From: Allorhizobium paknamense
GTDB taxonomy: Bacteria; Pseudomonadota; Alphaproteobacteria; Rhizobiales; Rhizobiaceae
DNA length: 64,000 nucleotides
Reading direction: 5' to 3'
Assembly: GCF_030815125.1 (NCBI RefSeq)
Contig: NZ_JAUSWH010000010.1
Span: 124,001-188,000, forward strand
The notes below the pieces were generated by a model. The model saw nothing but the letters and a program-made list of their open reading frames with translations. It was not told the origin of the DNA and searched no databases. Numbering within the stretch: the stretch's first letter is position 1; every line of letters starts with the position of its first letter. Both the position numbers and the translations under genes were made by a program. Shown piece after piece: positions 16,560 to 25,765 of the stretch.

Positions 16560-16661
16560 TTCAGGAAGAGCTGGGGGCGGCTCTTCCTGAAGATCACAGG
16601 CAGAAGCCTGAACAACCTCCGCATTCAAGATCAGTGGGACCGGATCGGTATCGATCCGGTC
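16560..16661 (+). other. Two hairpins between hotdog and barrel genes
   Basis: TTCAGGAAGAGC/GCTCTTCCTGAA (16560-16591, 12 bp, 8-nt loop) and GACCGGATCG/CGATCCGGTC (16638-16661, 10 bp, 4-nt loop) follow each other. The second is soon followed by a T-run (16675-16681, CATTTTTTCC) just before the barrel gene's ribosome-binding site. They may set relative expression by partial termination or by protecting mRNA ends. Confidence 0.5.
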
Positions 16662-16698
16662 GGGAGGATTTGCATTTTTTCCTGAGGGGGAAACAATC

Positions 16699-17814
16699 GT
16701 GAAATATCTCATGCCTGCCGCCCTCGTGGCGCTGACCTTCGCTCATGCCGCGAAAGCCGAGGATGCCAACAACCTTCTGGGGCTTCCAAAGAGCGATACT
16801 CTGACCATCAGCGGTGAGATCATCGCCACTTATGGCAATACTACCTATTCCGGCAGGCCGTGGACAGAAATCCTGAATCTCAAGGCTGAGGGAAAGCAGG
16901 AACTGGAGGGAGCGACCTTTCACTACAAGGGATCGCTTTACCTGCGCAGCGACCATCATGAACTGCCCATAGACGTGAATGATATTGCCGATGTCGAATT
17001 GTCGCTCGATCTGCATGAATGGGGTGAGTTCGGCTATTCCACCTATACACGCTGTACAGGCATGGGGTTTCCCTGGACGGATGGCGATGTGGGCAATCTG
17101 GGCTCCGTCAATATTCACCCCTGGGTGCCCGGCACATGGCGTTGCGTGGGCGGCACTGTGGTCATTCTGGCCGCCGGTCCGACATCGGTCAACGCGGCTG
17201 ACTATTTCTTCTATCATAACGACATCGGGCCGCTGCGCGTGGAAGCCTATTATGATCCCGACCTGCGCTACGGCGATTACAGCGGCGCGGACACGAAAAC
17301 GCTGGAGGGCGATCCCGCACCGAAATTCGAAGGCTTTCTGAGCTACAGCCTCACGAGCGTCATCAGCGGTCGGCTCGGCTTCACCAATCTTGGCGACTAT
17401 AGCCTTGGCGCCACGGTGAAGGTGCCGGAGATCGATATGGAATTCAATTATGAACGGCAATACATGGCGGCGTCTCCGCCGGTTGTCGGCCATATCATCA
17501 ATGCTACCTGGAAGCCGGAGTGGATTCCCTATTTCAAAAGCGCCAGCTTCACCTATTTCGCAGCAGAAGGGGACACGAATTTCATTCTCGACCTTCACTT
17601 CGGAACGGAAAAACTGGCGCTCGGTGTTGCCATGGATGGCCAGCACAACTATGCCGCGGAAATGGAATATCACGTGACTCCGTCGGTCAGCCTGCTGGCG
17701 GGATGGGATAGCGGCTTCAAGCTCGGCGATGGTTGGTCCGGGGCTTATGCGCCGTCAACCTCGGTTCCAGCGCGCGGCGACAGTTATGAAATCGGGATGA
17801 AGGTGACGTTCTGA
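16699..17814 (+). CDS. Outer-membrane beta-barrel protein
   Basis: Protein of 371 residues with a signal peptide (MKYLMPAALVALTFAHAAKA, cleavage before EDAN). The remainder alternates polar and hydrophobic residues in short strands rich in Tyr, Gly and Asp, and ends MKVTF, the terminal phenylalanine signal recognised by the BAM machinery. It is therefore probably a porin-like barrel that lets a substrate cross the outer membrane. GAGGGGGAAACAATC precedes the start; the first codon is GTG. Two cysteines (in TRCTGMG and WRCVGG) could form a disulphide. I cannot match it to a named porin family. Confidence 0.72.
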   Translation: MKYLMPAALVALTFAHAAKAEDANNLLGLPKSDTLTISGEIIATYGNTTYSGRPWTEILNLKAEGKQELEGATFHYKGSLYLRSDHHELPIDVNDIADVELSLDLHEWGEFGYSTYTRCTGMGFPWTDGDVGNLGSVNIHPWVPGTWRCVGGTVVILAAGPTSVNAADYFFYHNDIGPLRVEAYYDPDLRYGDYSGADTKTLEGDPAPKFEGFLSYSLTSVISGRLGFTNLGDYSLGATVKVPEIDMEFNYERQYMAASPPVVGHIINATWKPEWIPYFKSASFTYFAAEGDTNFILDLHFGTEKLALGVAMDGQHNYAAEMEYHVTPSVSLLAGWDSGFKLGDGWSGAYAPSTSVPARGDSYEIGMKVTF

Positions 17815-18120
17815 GCGATTGGACTGGCGGCATATGGTTCCAAAATAGAGCATGGAAATTCGCGCAGCCACGGCGCCCGATCAAAAATTGAATGCCACCC
17901 TGGGTCACACATCTTGCGCGATTTATCATCTCATGCTTGCATGGCGTGGGGTTGGGGAGACAGAGGGATCGCGCCGGGCTTCCTGCGCATGCCTATCTGT
18001 CAGCCTTTGCGTGACCGGCTGGGCGCGCAAGCGGTTCGGGATGCCGTGTCGACACCTCGCATGATTGGAGAAAACTGCGCTGCGTTGAAACGGGCGTTTT
18101 CAAGGTTTGGGGGTGAAACG
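17815..18120 (+). other. Gap without a convincing gene
   Basis: The cytochrome frame is open back to 17914, but the added 69 residues show no signal or domain character and lack a good ribosome-binding site. No strong hairpin or operator is evident. Confidence 0.4.
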
Positions 18121-19902
18121 ATGCGACGACTGTGGCCGATCCTGCTCGGGATCGTGGTGCTGGCCGCTGCCGGCATTTATTATCTGGTACGGATGTTAAG
18201 CGTCGATCTGCCGGATTATCCGAAGGTCGCCAAGGTCACCTGGCTCGATCAGAACTGGTCTCCTTCGCAAAGCGAGTGGATGCATCACGCCGATCAGGGC
18301 ACGGTGACCTTTTCCATGCCCTATGAATGGCTTTCAGCTTTGGAGCAGCCGACGTTCACGCTCACTGCGGGACCGCCCTTCCTGTCCGATGACTATCTCG
18401 ACCGTTTCGGCTTCATCACGGGAAATTCCTCCGGTCTTCCCGTCGGTTTTGCCCGTGGTGGCAACTTCGTGGATCCCACAAACGCTGAGCCCTGGATCAA
18501 TCCGGCCAATGGCAAGGCCCTCACGACCATTGGCCTTACCTGTGCTGCCTGTCATACCGGCCGCCTGACCTATAAGGGCACCGCCGTGATGATCGATGGC
18601 GGATCCGCGCTCACCGATCTCGGAAAATTCCGCAAGGCAGCGGGACTGGCTCTGTTGTTCACCCGCTATGCGCCCTTCCGTTTCGATCGCTTCGCTGCAA
18701 AGGTGCTGGGGCCGGAGGCTGACGACAGCGCCAAGGCCCAACTGAAGAAACAGCTTGAACAGGCGCTTGCCAACGGGGAGATCGAAGTCAATCTCGACAA
18801 GAAGGTCGCCGCCAAAAGCATTGAGGAAGGGTTCGGCCGCCTGGACGCGCTCAACCGGATCGGCAACCAGGTTTTCGCGCTCGATCTTATGCAACCGGAC
18901 AATTACGCCGCGCAATCCGCACCGGTTGCTTACCCGCATATCTGGAACACCTCCTGGTTTGACTGGGTGCAGTATAACGCCTCGATCATGCAGCCCATGG
19001 TGCGCAATGCCGGAGAAGCGCTGGGTGTGCGCGCCCTCATCAACCTGACCAACCCCAAGCAGCCGCTCTTTGCATCGACGGTCAATGTCGAAAGCGTTTT
19101 TGAAATGGAGCAGCAGTTGGCGGGCAAGCAACCCACCGCAGAGACCGGCTTCACAGGCTTGCTTGCGCCTCGCTGGCCCACCGATCTGCTCGGTCCGATC
19201 AATGCGGAGCTTGCCAACAAAGGGGCGGCGCTCTACGCAAGCCGTTGCCAAAGCTGCCATCTGCCGCCCGTTGGCAGTGAGGGGTTCTGGGATCAGAAGC
19301 ATTGGACGGGCGCGAATGCCGCTGGCGAACGCTATCTTCGCATGACCATCATCCCGATCGATGAAATCGGTACGGATCCGGCGCAAGCGCAAGGCATGGC
19401 CGACCGGAAGGTCAAACTGCCCCCCGAACTTGGGATCAACACCGATTCCTTCGGTCTGGCGCTTGGCCAGCTTGTAGAGAAAACGACGGCCCGCTGGTAC
19501 GATTCCCAGACGCCGCCTGTGCCGCCGGAGCGCCGGGACATCATGAACGGGAACCGTCCCAACGAAATCCAGGCGCCGCTCAAGTACAAAGCCAGACCGC
19601 TTGATGGCATCTGGGCAACGCCGCCCTTCCTGCACAATGGATCGGTGCCCACCATCGACGCCCTGCTTTCCCCGGTAAAAGACCGGCCGAAAACCTTCTG
19701 GCTTGGCAATCGCGAGTATGACCCGGAAAAACTGGGCTATCGGACGGAAGAACTATCCGGTGGTTTCAAGTTCGATACCTCCAAGCCGGGAAACAGCAAT
19801 GCGGGGCACGAATTCAGCGACACACCAGGACCCGGCGTGATCGGTCCGGCTTTGAAGCCGGATGAGAAAGCTGCCCTCATCGCCTATCTCAAGACCTTGT
19901 AG
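18121..19902 (+). CDS. RoxA-like dihaem c-type cytochrome oxidase/oxygenase
   Basis: Periplasmic or extracellular dihaem protein of 593 residues. The N-terminus MRRLWPILLGIVVLAAAGIY is a signal sequence or membrane anchor. Two haem-attachment motifs are present: CAACH (Cys141, Cys144, His145) and CQSCH (Cys376, Cys379, His380). The segment RPLDGIWATPPFLHNGSVPT near residue 495 is typical of the RoxA/RoxB rubber-oxygenase and dihaem peroxidase group, as is the overall length. RoxA-type proteins cleave isoprenoid double bonds with oxygen; other relatives are peroxidases. The start at 18121 follows GGGGGTGAAACG. With the exported hotdog protein and barrel it makes an extracytoplasmic oxidation module; the substrate is unknown. 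Confidence 0.82.
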   Translation: MRRLWPILLGIVVLAAAGIYYLVRMLSVDLPDYPKVAKVTWLDQNWSPSQSEWMHHADQGTVTFSMPYEWLSALEQPTFTLTAGPPFLSDDYLDRFGFITGNSSGLPVGFARGGNFVDPTNAEPWINPANGKALTTIGLTCAACHTGRLTYKGTAVMIDGGSALTDLGKFRKAAGLALLFTRYAPFRFDRFAAKVLGPEADDSAKAQLKKQLEQALANGEIEVNLDKKVAAKSIEEGFGRLDALNRIGNQVFALDLMQPDNYAAQSAPVAYPHIWNTSWFDWVQYNASIMQPMVRNAGEALGVRALINLTNPKQPLFASTVNVESVFEMEQQLAGKQPTAETGFTGLLAPRWPTDLLGPINAELANKGAALYASRCQSCHLPPVGSEGFWDQKHWTGANAAGERYLRMTIIPIDEIGTDPAQAQGMADRKVKLPPELGINTDSFGLALGQLVEKTTARWYDSQTPPVPPERRDIMNGNRPNEIQAPLKYKARPLDGIWATPPFLHNGSVPTIDALLSPVKDRPKTFWLGNREYDPEKLGYRTEELSGGFKFDTSKPGNSNAGHEFSDTPGPGVIGPALKPDEKAALIAYLKTL

Positions 19903-19947
19903 GGCGGCGTCTTCAGGTTTGAGAGGACTGCAAAAGGCACAGCCGCC

Positions 19948-20063
19948 TACGAAAAGTCATTGAAAATGGCAGTTCGCATTCTATTTTCGACTATCTCAAA
20001 CCTCTGACGCCGTTGAGATATTCGAAATCTTTTCACAGCGAGGATGCGTGAGCATCTTCGCAG
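19948..20063. repeat. RIME-like palindromic intergenic repeat, copy 1
   Basis: About 115 bp that align by eye with 48211-48325: both contain TACGAA(A/G)AGTCATTGAAA, then TTGAGATATTCGAAAT, then GAGGATGCGT(G/T)AGCATCTTCG. The two-palindrome layout and size resemble Rhizobium-specific intergenic mosaic elements. The first palindrome has decayed here. It separates convergent genes. Confidence 0.65.
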
Positions 20064-20067
20064 GGTG

Positions 20068-20102
20068 ATCGTCACGCTCCGAAGATTTGGGAGCGTGACG
20101 AT
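20068..20102 (-). terminator. Hairpin after the FAH-family gene
   Basis: ATCGTCACGCTCC (20068-20080) pairs with GGAGCGTGACGAT (20090-20102), a perfect 13-bp stem 16 bp past the stop of the minus-strand FAH gene. Confidence 0.65.
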
Positions 20103-20118
20103 GTCTGGAGTTGCCCTA

Positions 20119-21090
20119 TCAGGCCTTGGCAATCTGCTGCTCGATGGCTCCGAACAGTACCTGACCGTCCGGCAGGCGCGCTTCCATACGCACCGTGTCG
20201 CCAAAGCGCATGAAGGCGGTTTTCGGAGCACCCTGGTCGATGATTTCGATGCCCCGCCGCTCGGCGATGCAACTGGAGCCGACCTCGCGATAGGTCTTGT
20301 TGGAAACCGTGCCCGAGCCGATCACCGTGCCGGCGACGAGATGGCGCGAATAAGCGGCGTGGGCCACCAGATCATGGAAACCGCAACTCATCGCGGCACC
20401 ATTGGCCGCGCCGAACTGCTTGCCGTTCCAGTGCACGACGAGATTGAGATCGATCCTGCCATCGTGCCATGAACCGCCCAACTCGTCCGGCGTGACGGCC
20501 ACCGGGGCCATGGAGCAGGGCGGTTTTGCCTGCACCCAGCCAAAGCCGGTCTTCATTTCGATCGGTGCAAGGCGGCGCAGCGACCAGTCATTGATCTGTA
20601 CCAGCAGACGGATGTGGCGCATGGCGGCATCCGGCGCGGTTCCAAGCGGCACACGGTCGGTGATCACACCGAATTCGCCCTCGAAATCGATATCGTCGCC
20701 TTCTGATGGAAAGGTTGCTATCTCCTTTGGACCGAGGAACCGGTCGGAAACACCCTGATACATCAAGGGGCGGCCGGTCTTTTCCTTCTTGATGCCTAGG
20801 ACGGTATCCATCAGATCGCCGTGGCTATCGAAGGCGGAGCCGTCGAGCCATTGCCAGGCGCGCGGCATGGGGGCCATCGCCTCGGCGGGATCGAAGGGGA
20901 TGGCCTCGGCCAGGGCGCCATCATTCAGCCGCCCATAGTCCTCGATCAGGGCAGGGGCGAGCGCTTCCCAGTCTTCCATCAACTGCTGCAGGGTGGCGAC
21001 ACCGGGGGCGGGAATGGCCCGCGTCAGGTCGCGGCTGACGATATGGAGCCTGCCATCCGGGCTGCCATCCTTCAAACTTGCCAGTTTCAT
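20119..21090 (-). CDS. Fumarylacetoacetate-hydrolase family protein
   Basis: Protein of 323 residues with an N-terminal FAH-like domain (MKLASLKDGSPDGRLHIVS) and the C-terminal catalytic fold. The metal ligands look complete, with ExE in DFEGEFGVI and an acidic residue in LLVQINDWS, and a late GSGTVSNKTYREVGSSC region. Unlike the FAH protein at 10438, the active site appears intact. Such enzymes split acylpyruvates or process 2-oxo-3-deoxy acids. The ATG at 21090 follows GGAGGAGTTC. It lies 27 bp downstream of the epimerase-like gene, in one operon. Confidence 0.87.
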   Translation of the reverse strand: MKLASLKDGSPDGRLHIVSRDLTRAIPAPGVATLQQLMEDWEALAPALIEDYGRLNDGALAEAIPFDPAEAMAPMPRAWQWLDGSAFDSHGDLMDTVLGIKKEKTGRPLMYQGVSDRFLGPKEIATFPSEGDDIDFEGEFGVITDRVPLGTAPDAAMRHIRLLVQINDWSLRRLAPIEMKTGFGWVQAKPPCSMAPVAVTPDELGGSWHDGRIDLNLVVHWNGKQFGAANGAAMSCGFHDLVAHAAYSRHLVAGTVIGSGTVSNKTYREVGSSCIAERRGIEIIDQGAPKTAFMRFGDTVRMEARLPDGQVLFGAIEQQIAKA

Positions 21091-21117
21091 GAACTCCTCC
21101 TCCATCAAATACAAAGA

Positions 21118-22038
21118 TCAAAATGAACGTGCCACCAGGGCATCGGCATCGGCATCCCGGAAAAAGCCCAGATGATCCGCAGTTTCGGTGGCCAGCGACG
21201 GGTAGGAGCCGAACAGAGCCACCAGTTCCTCTTCCGGCTCATAGCTCACCTTCGAGCGGCTCTCCGGAAACCGCCGGAACAGGGCCTCGACCAGTTCCTC
21301 GAAGGAGAGGCAGAGCGCGGGCAGCGTGAAAGCCCTTGCGGTTCCAAGGCTCGACGATAAGAGTTGACCCGCATGCCGGAAATTCGCGGCGGCGGTATCG
21401 ACCGAGGTCAGCCATGTGCGGGAATGGGGATGCACCGGCAGAACGATATCTTCCCCGCGCATGACCGCGTAAAAGACCCGGCTCATGAAGGCCGATTTCA
21501 GCCGGGCATCGGCGCCGTCCCGTGCCATCACGCCGGAAAGACGCAGCGAAACGCCATCCAGCCAGCCGCGCGCTGCGAAATTGGCGATCGCCACCTCCAT
21601 CATCAGCTTCTGCGCGCCATAAACCATGGTGGGGCCGGTCGGGGTCGCATCCGTGACCAGTGAAGGCATGGGCTTGGCGTAAACGGCAATGGTGGAAGCA
21701 AAGACCAGCCGGGTCTCCGGGTTGAGATCGCGCAAACGCTCGATCAGGGTCAGCGTCGCATCGAGATTGACACTGCGCGCCAAGGCGTAATTGGCCTCGG
21801 CGGCGCCGCCGAGAATGGAGGCGAGAAGGTAGACCGTCGAGGCGCCGGCGATATGGGTATCGAACAGGTCGGGATCAGCGAAATCGCCTGCAATCGTGGT
21901 CAGGCGAGGGTCTTGGCGCTCTTCCGCAGGGTCTATCCGGTCGATCAGAACCAGGGGGCCGGCGGCCTCATCGGCCAGCAATTGCGTTGCCAGGCGCTGG
22001 CCGACAAAGCCCTGTGCGCCGATGATCACTGTTTTCAC
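21118..22038 (-). CDS. NAD-dependent epimerase/dehydratase-type dehydrogenase (DenD-like)
   Basis: Extended SDR of 306 residues. It opens MKTVIIGAQGFVGQRLATQL, with the GxxGxxG nucleotide loop, and has an active site of Ser/Thr in VFASTIAVY and Tyr-x-x-x-Lys in VYGAQK. The best match I recall is the group that includes D-erythronate dehydrogenase (DenD), which oxidises four-carbon sugar acids; a related hydroxy-acid substrate is plausible. It is the first gene of the minus-strand arm of a divergent promoter and has motif 1 22 bp upstream of its ATG. The coupled FAH protein could process its oxo-acid product (inference). Confidence 0.82.
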   Translation of the reverse strand: MKTVIIGAQGFVGQRLATQLLADEAAGPLVLIDRIDPAEERQDPRLTTIAGDFADPDLFDTHIAGASTVYLLASILGGAAEANYALARSVNLDATLTLIERLRDLNPETRLVFASTIAVYAKPMPSLVTDATPTGPTMVYGAQKLMMEVAIANFAARGWLDGVSLRLSGVMARDGADARLKSAFMSRVFYAVMRGEDIVLPVHPHSRTWLTSVDTAAANFRHAGQLLSSSLGTARAFTLPALCLSFEELVEALFRRFPESRSKVSYEPEEELVALFGSYPSLATETADHLGFFRDADADALVARSF

Positions 22039-22059
22039 CGCATCCTCCCGTAAACATCA

Positions 22060-22172
22060 TTGGTTAGTTGTACGACCAATAAATCAGTTCCAGGATTGTC
22101 GCAAGCGCTACGGCATCTATCGGCTTGATCGATAGCCGCTATCGAAAGCTCTTGTTTGTACGAACGACCAAT
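22060..22172. promoter_or_regulatory. Divergent regulatory region with three operators
   Basis: Motif 1 occurs on each side: TTGGTTAGTTGTACGACCAA from 22060, close to the minus-strand gene, and on the minus strand TTGGTCGTTCGTACAAACAAG within 22151-22172, close to the plus-strand gene. One motif 2, TATCGGCTTGATCGATA (22118-22134), lies between them. The layout suggests a shared activator in the middle and a separate proximal site for each gene. Confidence 0.65.
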
Positions 22173-22216
22173 TAATTGTAAGCCTGCCCCATCGATAACA
22201 GGAGGAGAAACCCGGC

Positions 22217-23533
22217 ATGGCCCAGTGGTTGAAGCGCGGCGCCGAGGCATCTGCAGTCGCGGATCAGGATCGCAAGGTGCGCGAGGTCGTGGAGGCGACG
22301 TTGGCGGATATCGAAAAGCGCGGCGATGCCGCCGTGCGCGAATTGTCCGTCAAGTTTGACGGATGGGATCGCGAGGATTATCGCCTCTCCGAGAGCGAGA
22401 TCGAGGAATGCCTGAACAAGCTGTCGAAGCGTGATATCGCCGATATTGAATTCGCCCAGCAACAGGTGCGCAATTTTGCCCGTGTCCAGCGCGAGGCCCT
22501 GCGCGATGTCGAGGTGGAAACCTTGCCGGGCATCGTGCTCGGTCACAAGAACGTGCCTGTTCAGGCGGCGGGCTGCTATGTGCCGGGTGGCAAATATCCG
22601 CTGCTCGCCTCGGCTCATATGTCGGTCATCACCGCCAAGGTGGCGGGCGTGCCGCGCGTCATCACCTGCGCACCGCCCTATAAGGGTGGTCTTGCCCCCG
22701 CCATCGTCGCGGCGCAACATCTGGCGGGCGCAGACGAGATCTATGCGCTGGGCGGCATTCAGGCCGTCGGCGCCATGGCGCTTGGTACGGCCTCGATTGC
22801 GCCGGTCGACATGCTGGTCGGCCCCGGCAATGCCTTTGTCGCGGAAGCCAAGCGCCAGCTTTTCGGTCGGGTCGGTATCGACCTCTTTGCCGGTCCGACG
22901 GAAACGCTGGTGATTGCCGATGACAGCGTCGACGGCGAGATCTGCGCCACCGATCTTTTGGGGCAGGCCGAGCACGGGCCGGACAGTCCGGCCATCCTGC
23001 TGACCACCTCGGAAAAGCTTGCCCGCGATACGCTGGCCGAAATCGACCGGCTGCTGGAGATCCTGCCGACGGCGGAGATCGCCCGCAAATCCTGGGGAAC
23101 GTTCGGGCAGGTGATCGTGGCGGAATCGGACGAGGAGATGGTCCGCATCGCCGATGACATCGCCTCGGAACATGTGCAGGTCATGACCCGCGATCCGGAT
23201 TATTTCCTGGCCAACATGACCAATTACGGCGCGCTTTTCCTCGGTCCTCGCACCAATGTCGCCTATGGTGACAAGGTGATCGGCACCAACCACACCCTGC
23301 CGACGAAAAAGGCGGCGCGCTACACCGGCGGCCTGTGGGTGGGCAAGTTCCTGAAGACCTGCACCTACCAGAAAGTGCTCACCGACGAAGCCTCCGCGAT
23401 GATCGGCCGTTACTGCTCGCGCCTTTGCGATCTCGAGGGCTTTTCCGGCCATGGCGAGCAGGCCAATCTCCGGGTGCGGCGCTATGGCGGTGACAATGTC
23501 GCCTATGCGGGCCGGGCAGAAGAACTGGCATGA
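22217..23533 (+). CDS. HisD-family dehydrogenase, sulfopropanediol-dehydrogenase (HpsN)-like
   Basis: Zinc-dependent NAD dehydrogenase of 438 residues in the histidinol-dehydrogenase family. Aligned by eye with HisD, the metal ligands are present: Gln and His in [10 protein letters not shown], Asp in [16 protein letters not shown] and His in [11 protein letters not shown]; the catalytic Glu-His is in ASEHVQ. The N-terminus ([12 protein letters not shown]) and the [14 protein letters not shown] segment resemble the catabolic HpsN branch rather than biosynthetic HisD. It would oxidise a primary alcohol to an acid in two steps. AGGAGGAG lies upstream. The next SDR overlaps it by 4 bp. It is not in a histidine-biosynthesis context. 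Confidence 0.85.
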   Translation: MAQWLKRGAEASAVADQDRKVREVVEATLADIEKRGDAAVRELSVKFDGWDREDYRLSESEIEECLNKLSKRDIADIEFAQQQVRNFARVQREALRDVEVETLPGIVLGHKNVPVQAAGCYVPGGKYPLLASAHMSVITAKVAGVPRVITCAPPYKGGLAPAIVAAQHLAGADEIYALGGIQAVGAMALGTASIAPVDMLVGPGNAFVAEAKRQLFGRVGIDLFAGPTETLVIADDSVDGEICATDLLGQAEHGPDSPAILLTTSEKLARDTLAEIDRLLEILPTAEIARKSWGTFGQVIVAESDEEMVRIADDIASEHVQVMTRDPDYFLANMTNYGALFLGPRTNVAYGDKVIGTNHTLPTKKAARYTGGLWVGKFLKTCTYQKVLTDEASAMIGRYCSRLCDLEGFSGHGEQANLRVRRYGGDNVAYAGRAEELA

Positions 23534-24303
23534 CGGTGGCTGTCCTCCCAAGCACACCGTCCTTCCGCCTCGGTGGCAAGCGGGCGCTTGTCACCGGGGC
23601 GGGACGGGGGCTCGGCGTGGCGGCGGCGGCGGCGCTCGCCGAGGCTGGCGCCCATGTGGTGCTGGCGGCCCGCAGCGGCGATGAGATCGGCGCGGTGAGC
23701 GAAGCGATCCGGACCGCCGGAGGTTCCGCCGAGGCGCTGATCCTCGATGTGACCGATCTCGGCCGTCTGGAAGCGACCCTGGCCGGGCAGCAACCGTTCG
23801 ATATTCTCTTCAACAATGCCGGCACCAACAGGCCAAAGCCGCTCTGGGAGGTGACGGAAGAGGATTATGACGCCGTTCTCGATCTCAACCTGAAGGCTGC
23901 GTTCTTTGTGGCCCGCGCGGTGGCGAAATCGATGATCGGCAAGGGCATCAAGGGATCGCTGATCCATATGGGCTCGCAGATGGGCCATGTGGGCGGGCCG
24001 AACCGCTCGCTTTACTGCGCCTCGAAATGGGGGCTCGAAGGCATGAACAAGGCCTTCGCGCTCGATCTTGCGGCGCATGGCATCCGCTCGAATACCATCG
24101 CGCCCACCTTTATCGAAACGCCGATGACGAAGCCGTTCTTCGAGAACAGGGCGTTTCTCGACAGCGTCCTGTCCCGGATCAAGCTCGGCCGTCTCGGACA
24201 GGTGGAAGACATTATGGGGGCGGTGGTGTTTCTGGCCTCGGATGCCGCCGCCCTGATCACTGGCACCTCCATCGTCATCGACGGCGGCTGGACGGCTGAC
24301 TGA
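23530..24303 (+). CDS. SDR-family oxidoreductase
   Basis: Classical SDR of 257 residues with an intact active site: TGAGRGLG near residue 23, NNAGTN, Ser in HMGSQMG, and YCASK, ending [10 protein letters not shown]. It overlaps the HisD-like gene (ATGA) and therefore probably acts on the same or the next intermediate as a secondary-alcohol dehydrogenase. This gene and the one at 39736 both pair an SDR with a HisD-like dehydrogenase, so the pairing occurs twice in the window. Confidence 0.9.
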   Translation: MTVAVLPSTPSFRLGGKRALVTGAGRGLGVAAAAALAEAGAHVVLAARSGDEIGAVSEAIRTAGGSAEALILDVTDLGRLEATLAGQQPFDILFNNAGTNRPKPLWEVTEEDYDAVLDLNLKAAFFVARAVAKSMIGKGIKGSLIHMGSQMGHVGGPNRSLYCASKWGLEGMNKAFALDLAAHGIRSNTIAPTFIETPMTKPFFENRAFLDSVLSRIKLGRLGQVEDIMGAVVFLASDAAALITGTSIVIDGGWTAD

Positions 24304-24365
24304 CCTTATCATTGATGCGCCGATCCGGGCCTTGCGCCTGCCGGAGTGGCGACAGGGAGTGAACC

Positions 24366-25526
24366 ATGTACGAACCCTTTCCCGGAAACTATATCTGGAA
24401 CCTCTCCACCAATCTGGCGCTGATGTGCGGCGGCAATATCGGGGAGATCGATGCGGCCTGCAAGCCGATCCGCGAGGCCGCCGCCCGTGGCGAGGATGCC
24501 GGAACGGCGCAATTTTTCGAGTCCTGGCTTGCGGTCGCAGATAAGGTGCTGGCCATGGCCGAGCGCGATCTGGCGCGCGGCTGGAAGCGTTCCGCCGGTA
24601 TCAAATACCAGCGCGCCGCCGGCTATCTGCTGTGCGCCGAGCGCATGCAAAGCCGCGATTACGCACCGCGATGGCAGGCTTATGGCGATGGCCTCACCTA
24701 TTTCCGCAAGGGCATGGAACTGCAGGAAACCGGCGTCGAATTCGTCGAAATCCCCTATGAGGGCATGAGCTATCCGGCGCTCTTCGTCAAGGCCGCCCCG
24801 GGCGCCGATGGTAGACCCGCGCCCTGTCTCGTCTCCTGCAACGGACTGGATTCGATGAAGGAGCAGATTTATGGCGCCGGCAATCCGGAAGCCTTCCGGC
24901 TGCGCGGCATCTCGACGCTGGTGATCGACCAGCCCGGCACGGGCGAGGCCTTGCGCAAGCGCGGTCTCGTTGGCCGTCATGACAGCGAGGCCTGGGCCTC
25001 CGCCGCGCTCGACTATCTTCTGACGCGTCAGGATGTCGATACCAGCCGTATCGGCATGTTCGGTCTTTCGCTCGGCGGTTATTTCGCGCCGCGCGCGGCG
25101 GCCATGGAGCCACGCTTTGCGCTGTGCGCCGTCATGGGCGCCAACCATAACTGGGGCGAAATGCAGAAACGGCGCATGGCCCGCGAAGGCGACCGCCCGG
25201 TGCCGCATTACTGGGACCATGTGATGTGGGTGTTCGGCAAGAACACCATCGAGGACTTCATGGACTGGGCGCCCGCCATGAACCTCAACGGCGTGGTGGA
25301 AAAGATCAAGGTGCCCTTCCTCATTACCCACGGCGCTGGTGACCGGCAAATTCCGCTGGAATACGCGCATCAGAGCTACGATCAGGCCATCAACAGTCCG
25401 AAGCGCGAACTGTTCATCACCACCACCGATGATTTTGAGGTGGAGCATTGCGGGGCCGACAACGGCACGATTTTGCGCGATTATATTGCCGACTGGATTG
25501 CCGAAACCTTCAACGCCATGGTTTAA
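24366..25526 (+). CDS. Alpha/beta hydrolase, dihydroxypseudooxynicotine-hydrolase-like
   Basis: Serine hydrolase of 386 residues. A helical N-terminal cap (about 130 residues) is followed by the alpha/beta core. The nucleophile elbow is GLSLGGY near residue 237, the acid is in HGAGDRQIP near 327, and the histidine probably in VEHCG near 360. This cap-first layout is seen in the 2,6-dihydroxypseudooxynicotine hydrolase/FrsA-like group, some members of which split C-C bonds in ring-cleavage products. It lies 62 bp after the SDR and is the last gene of the plus-strand arm. Confidence 0.82.
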   Translation: MYEPFPGNYIWNLSTNLALMCGGNIGEIDAACKPIREAAARGEDAGTAQFFESWLAVADKVLAMAERDLARGWKRSAGIKYQRAAGYLLCAERMQSRDYAPRWQAYGDGLTYFRKGMELQETGVEFVEIPYEGMSYPALFVKAAPGADGRPAPCLVSCNGLDSMKEQIYGAGNPEAFRLRGISTLVIDQPGTGEALRKRGLVGRHDSEAWASAALDYLLTRQDVDTSRIGMFGLSLGGYFAPRAAAMEPRFALCAVMGANHNWGEMQKRRMAREGDRPVPHYWDHVMWVFGKNTIEDFMDWAPAMNLNGVVEKIKVPFLITHGAGDRQIPLEYAHQSYDQAINSPKRELFITTTDDFEVEHCGADNGTILRDYIADWIAETFNAMV

Positions 25527-25640
25527 GGGTGTCCTTCGATCCTGCTGGGAGCGTTTCCGCGTTTCGTGGCAGCGCTCTCTTTATTCCTCTTCAGGCCATC
25601 AGGGCTCTTCCCCAGGACGGAACACTGAAAGGCCATATCA

Positions 25641-25752
25641 AAAAGATATGTTTCAAGATCATTTCCTCAAAAGTGATCTGTTTGGATATCATTTATTGAC
25701 GGCGTGGAGCCATTAAGATATGTAAGCATATCATTTCAACGAAAATGATATG
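25641..25752 (+). promoter_or_regulatory. Iterated GATATG/CATATC operator sites of hipBA
   Basis: GATATGTAAGCATATC (25717-25732) is a 16-bp inverted repeat. Related half-sites occur at about 25644 (AGATATG), 25684 (GGATATC) and 25746 (TGATATG). Clusters of such sites before a hipB-like gene usually mediate autorepression by the antitoxin-toxin complex. The rest of 25527-25765 holds no gene. Confidence 0.5.
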
Positions 25753-25765
25753 CCTGGAGATCAAA

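Noticed and set aside
22217..23533. Biosynthetic histidinol dehydrogenase
   Set aside because: No his genes nearby, the sequence resembles the catabolic HpsN branch, and it is coupled to an SDR under the island's operators.
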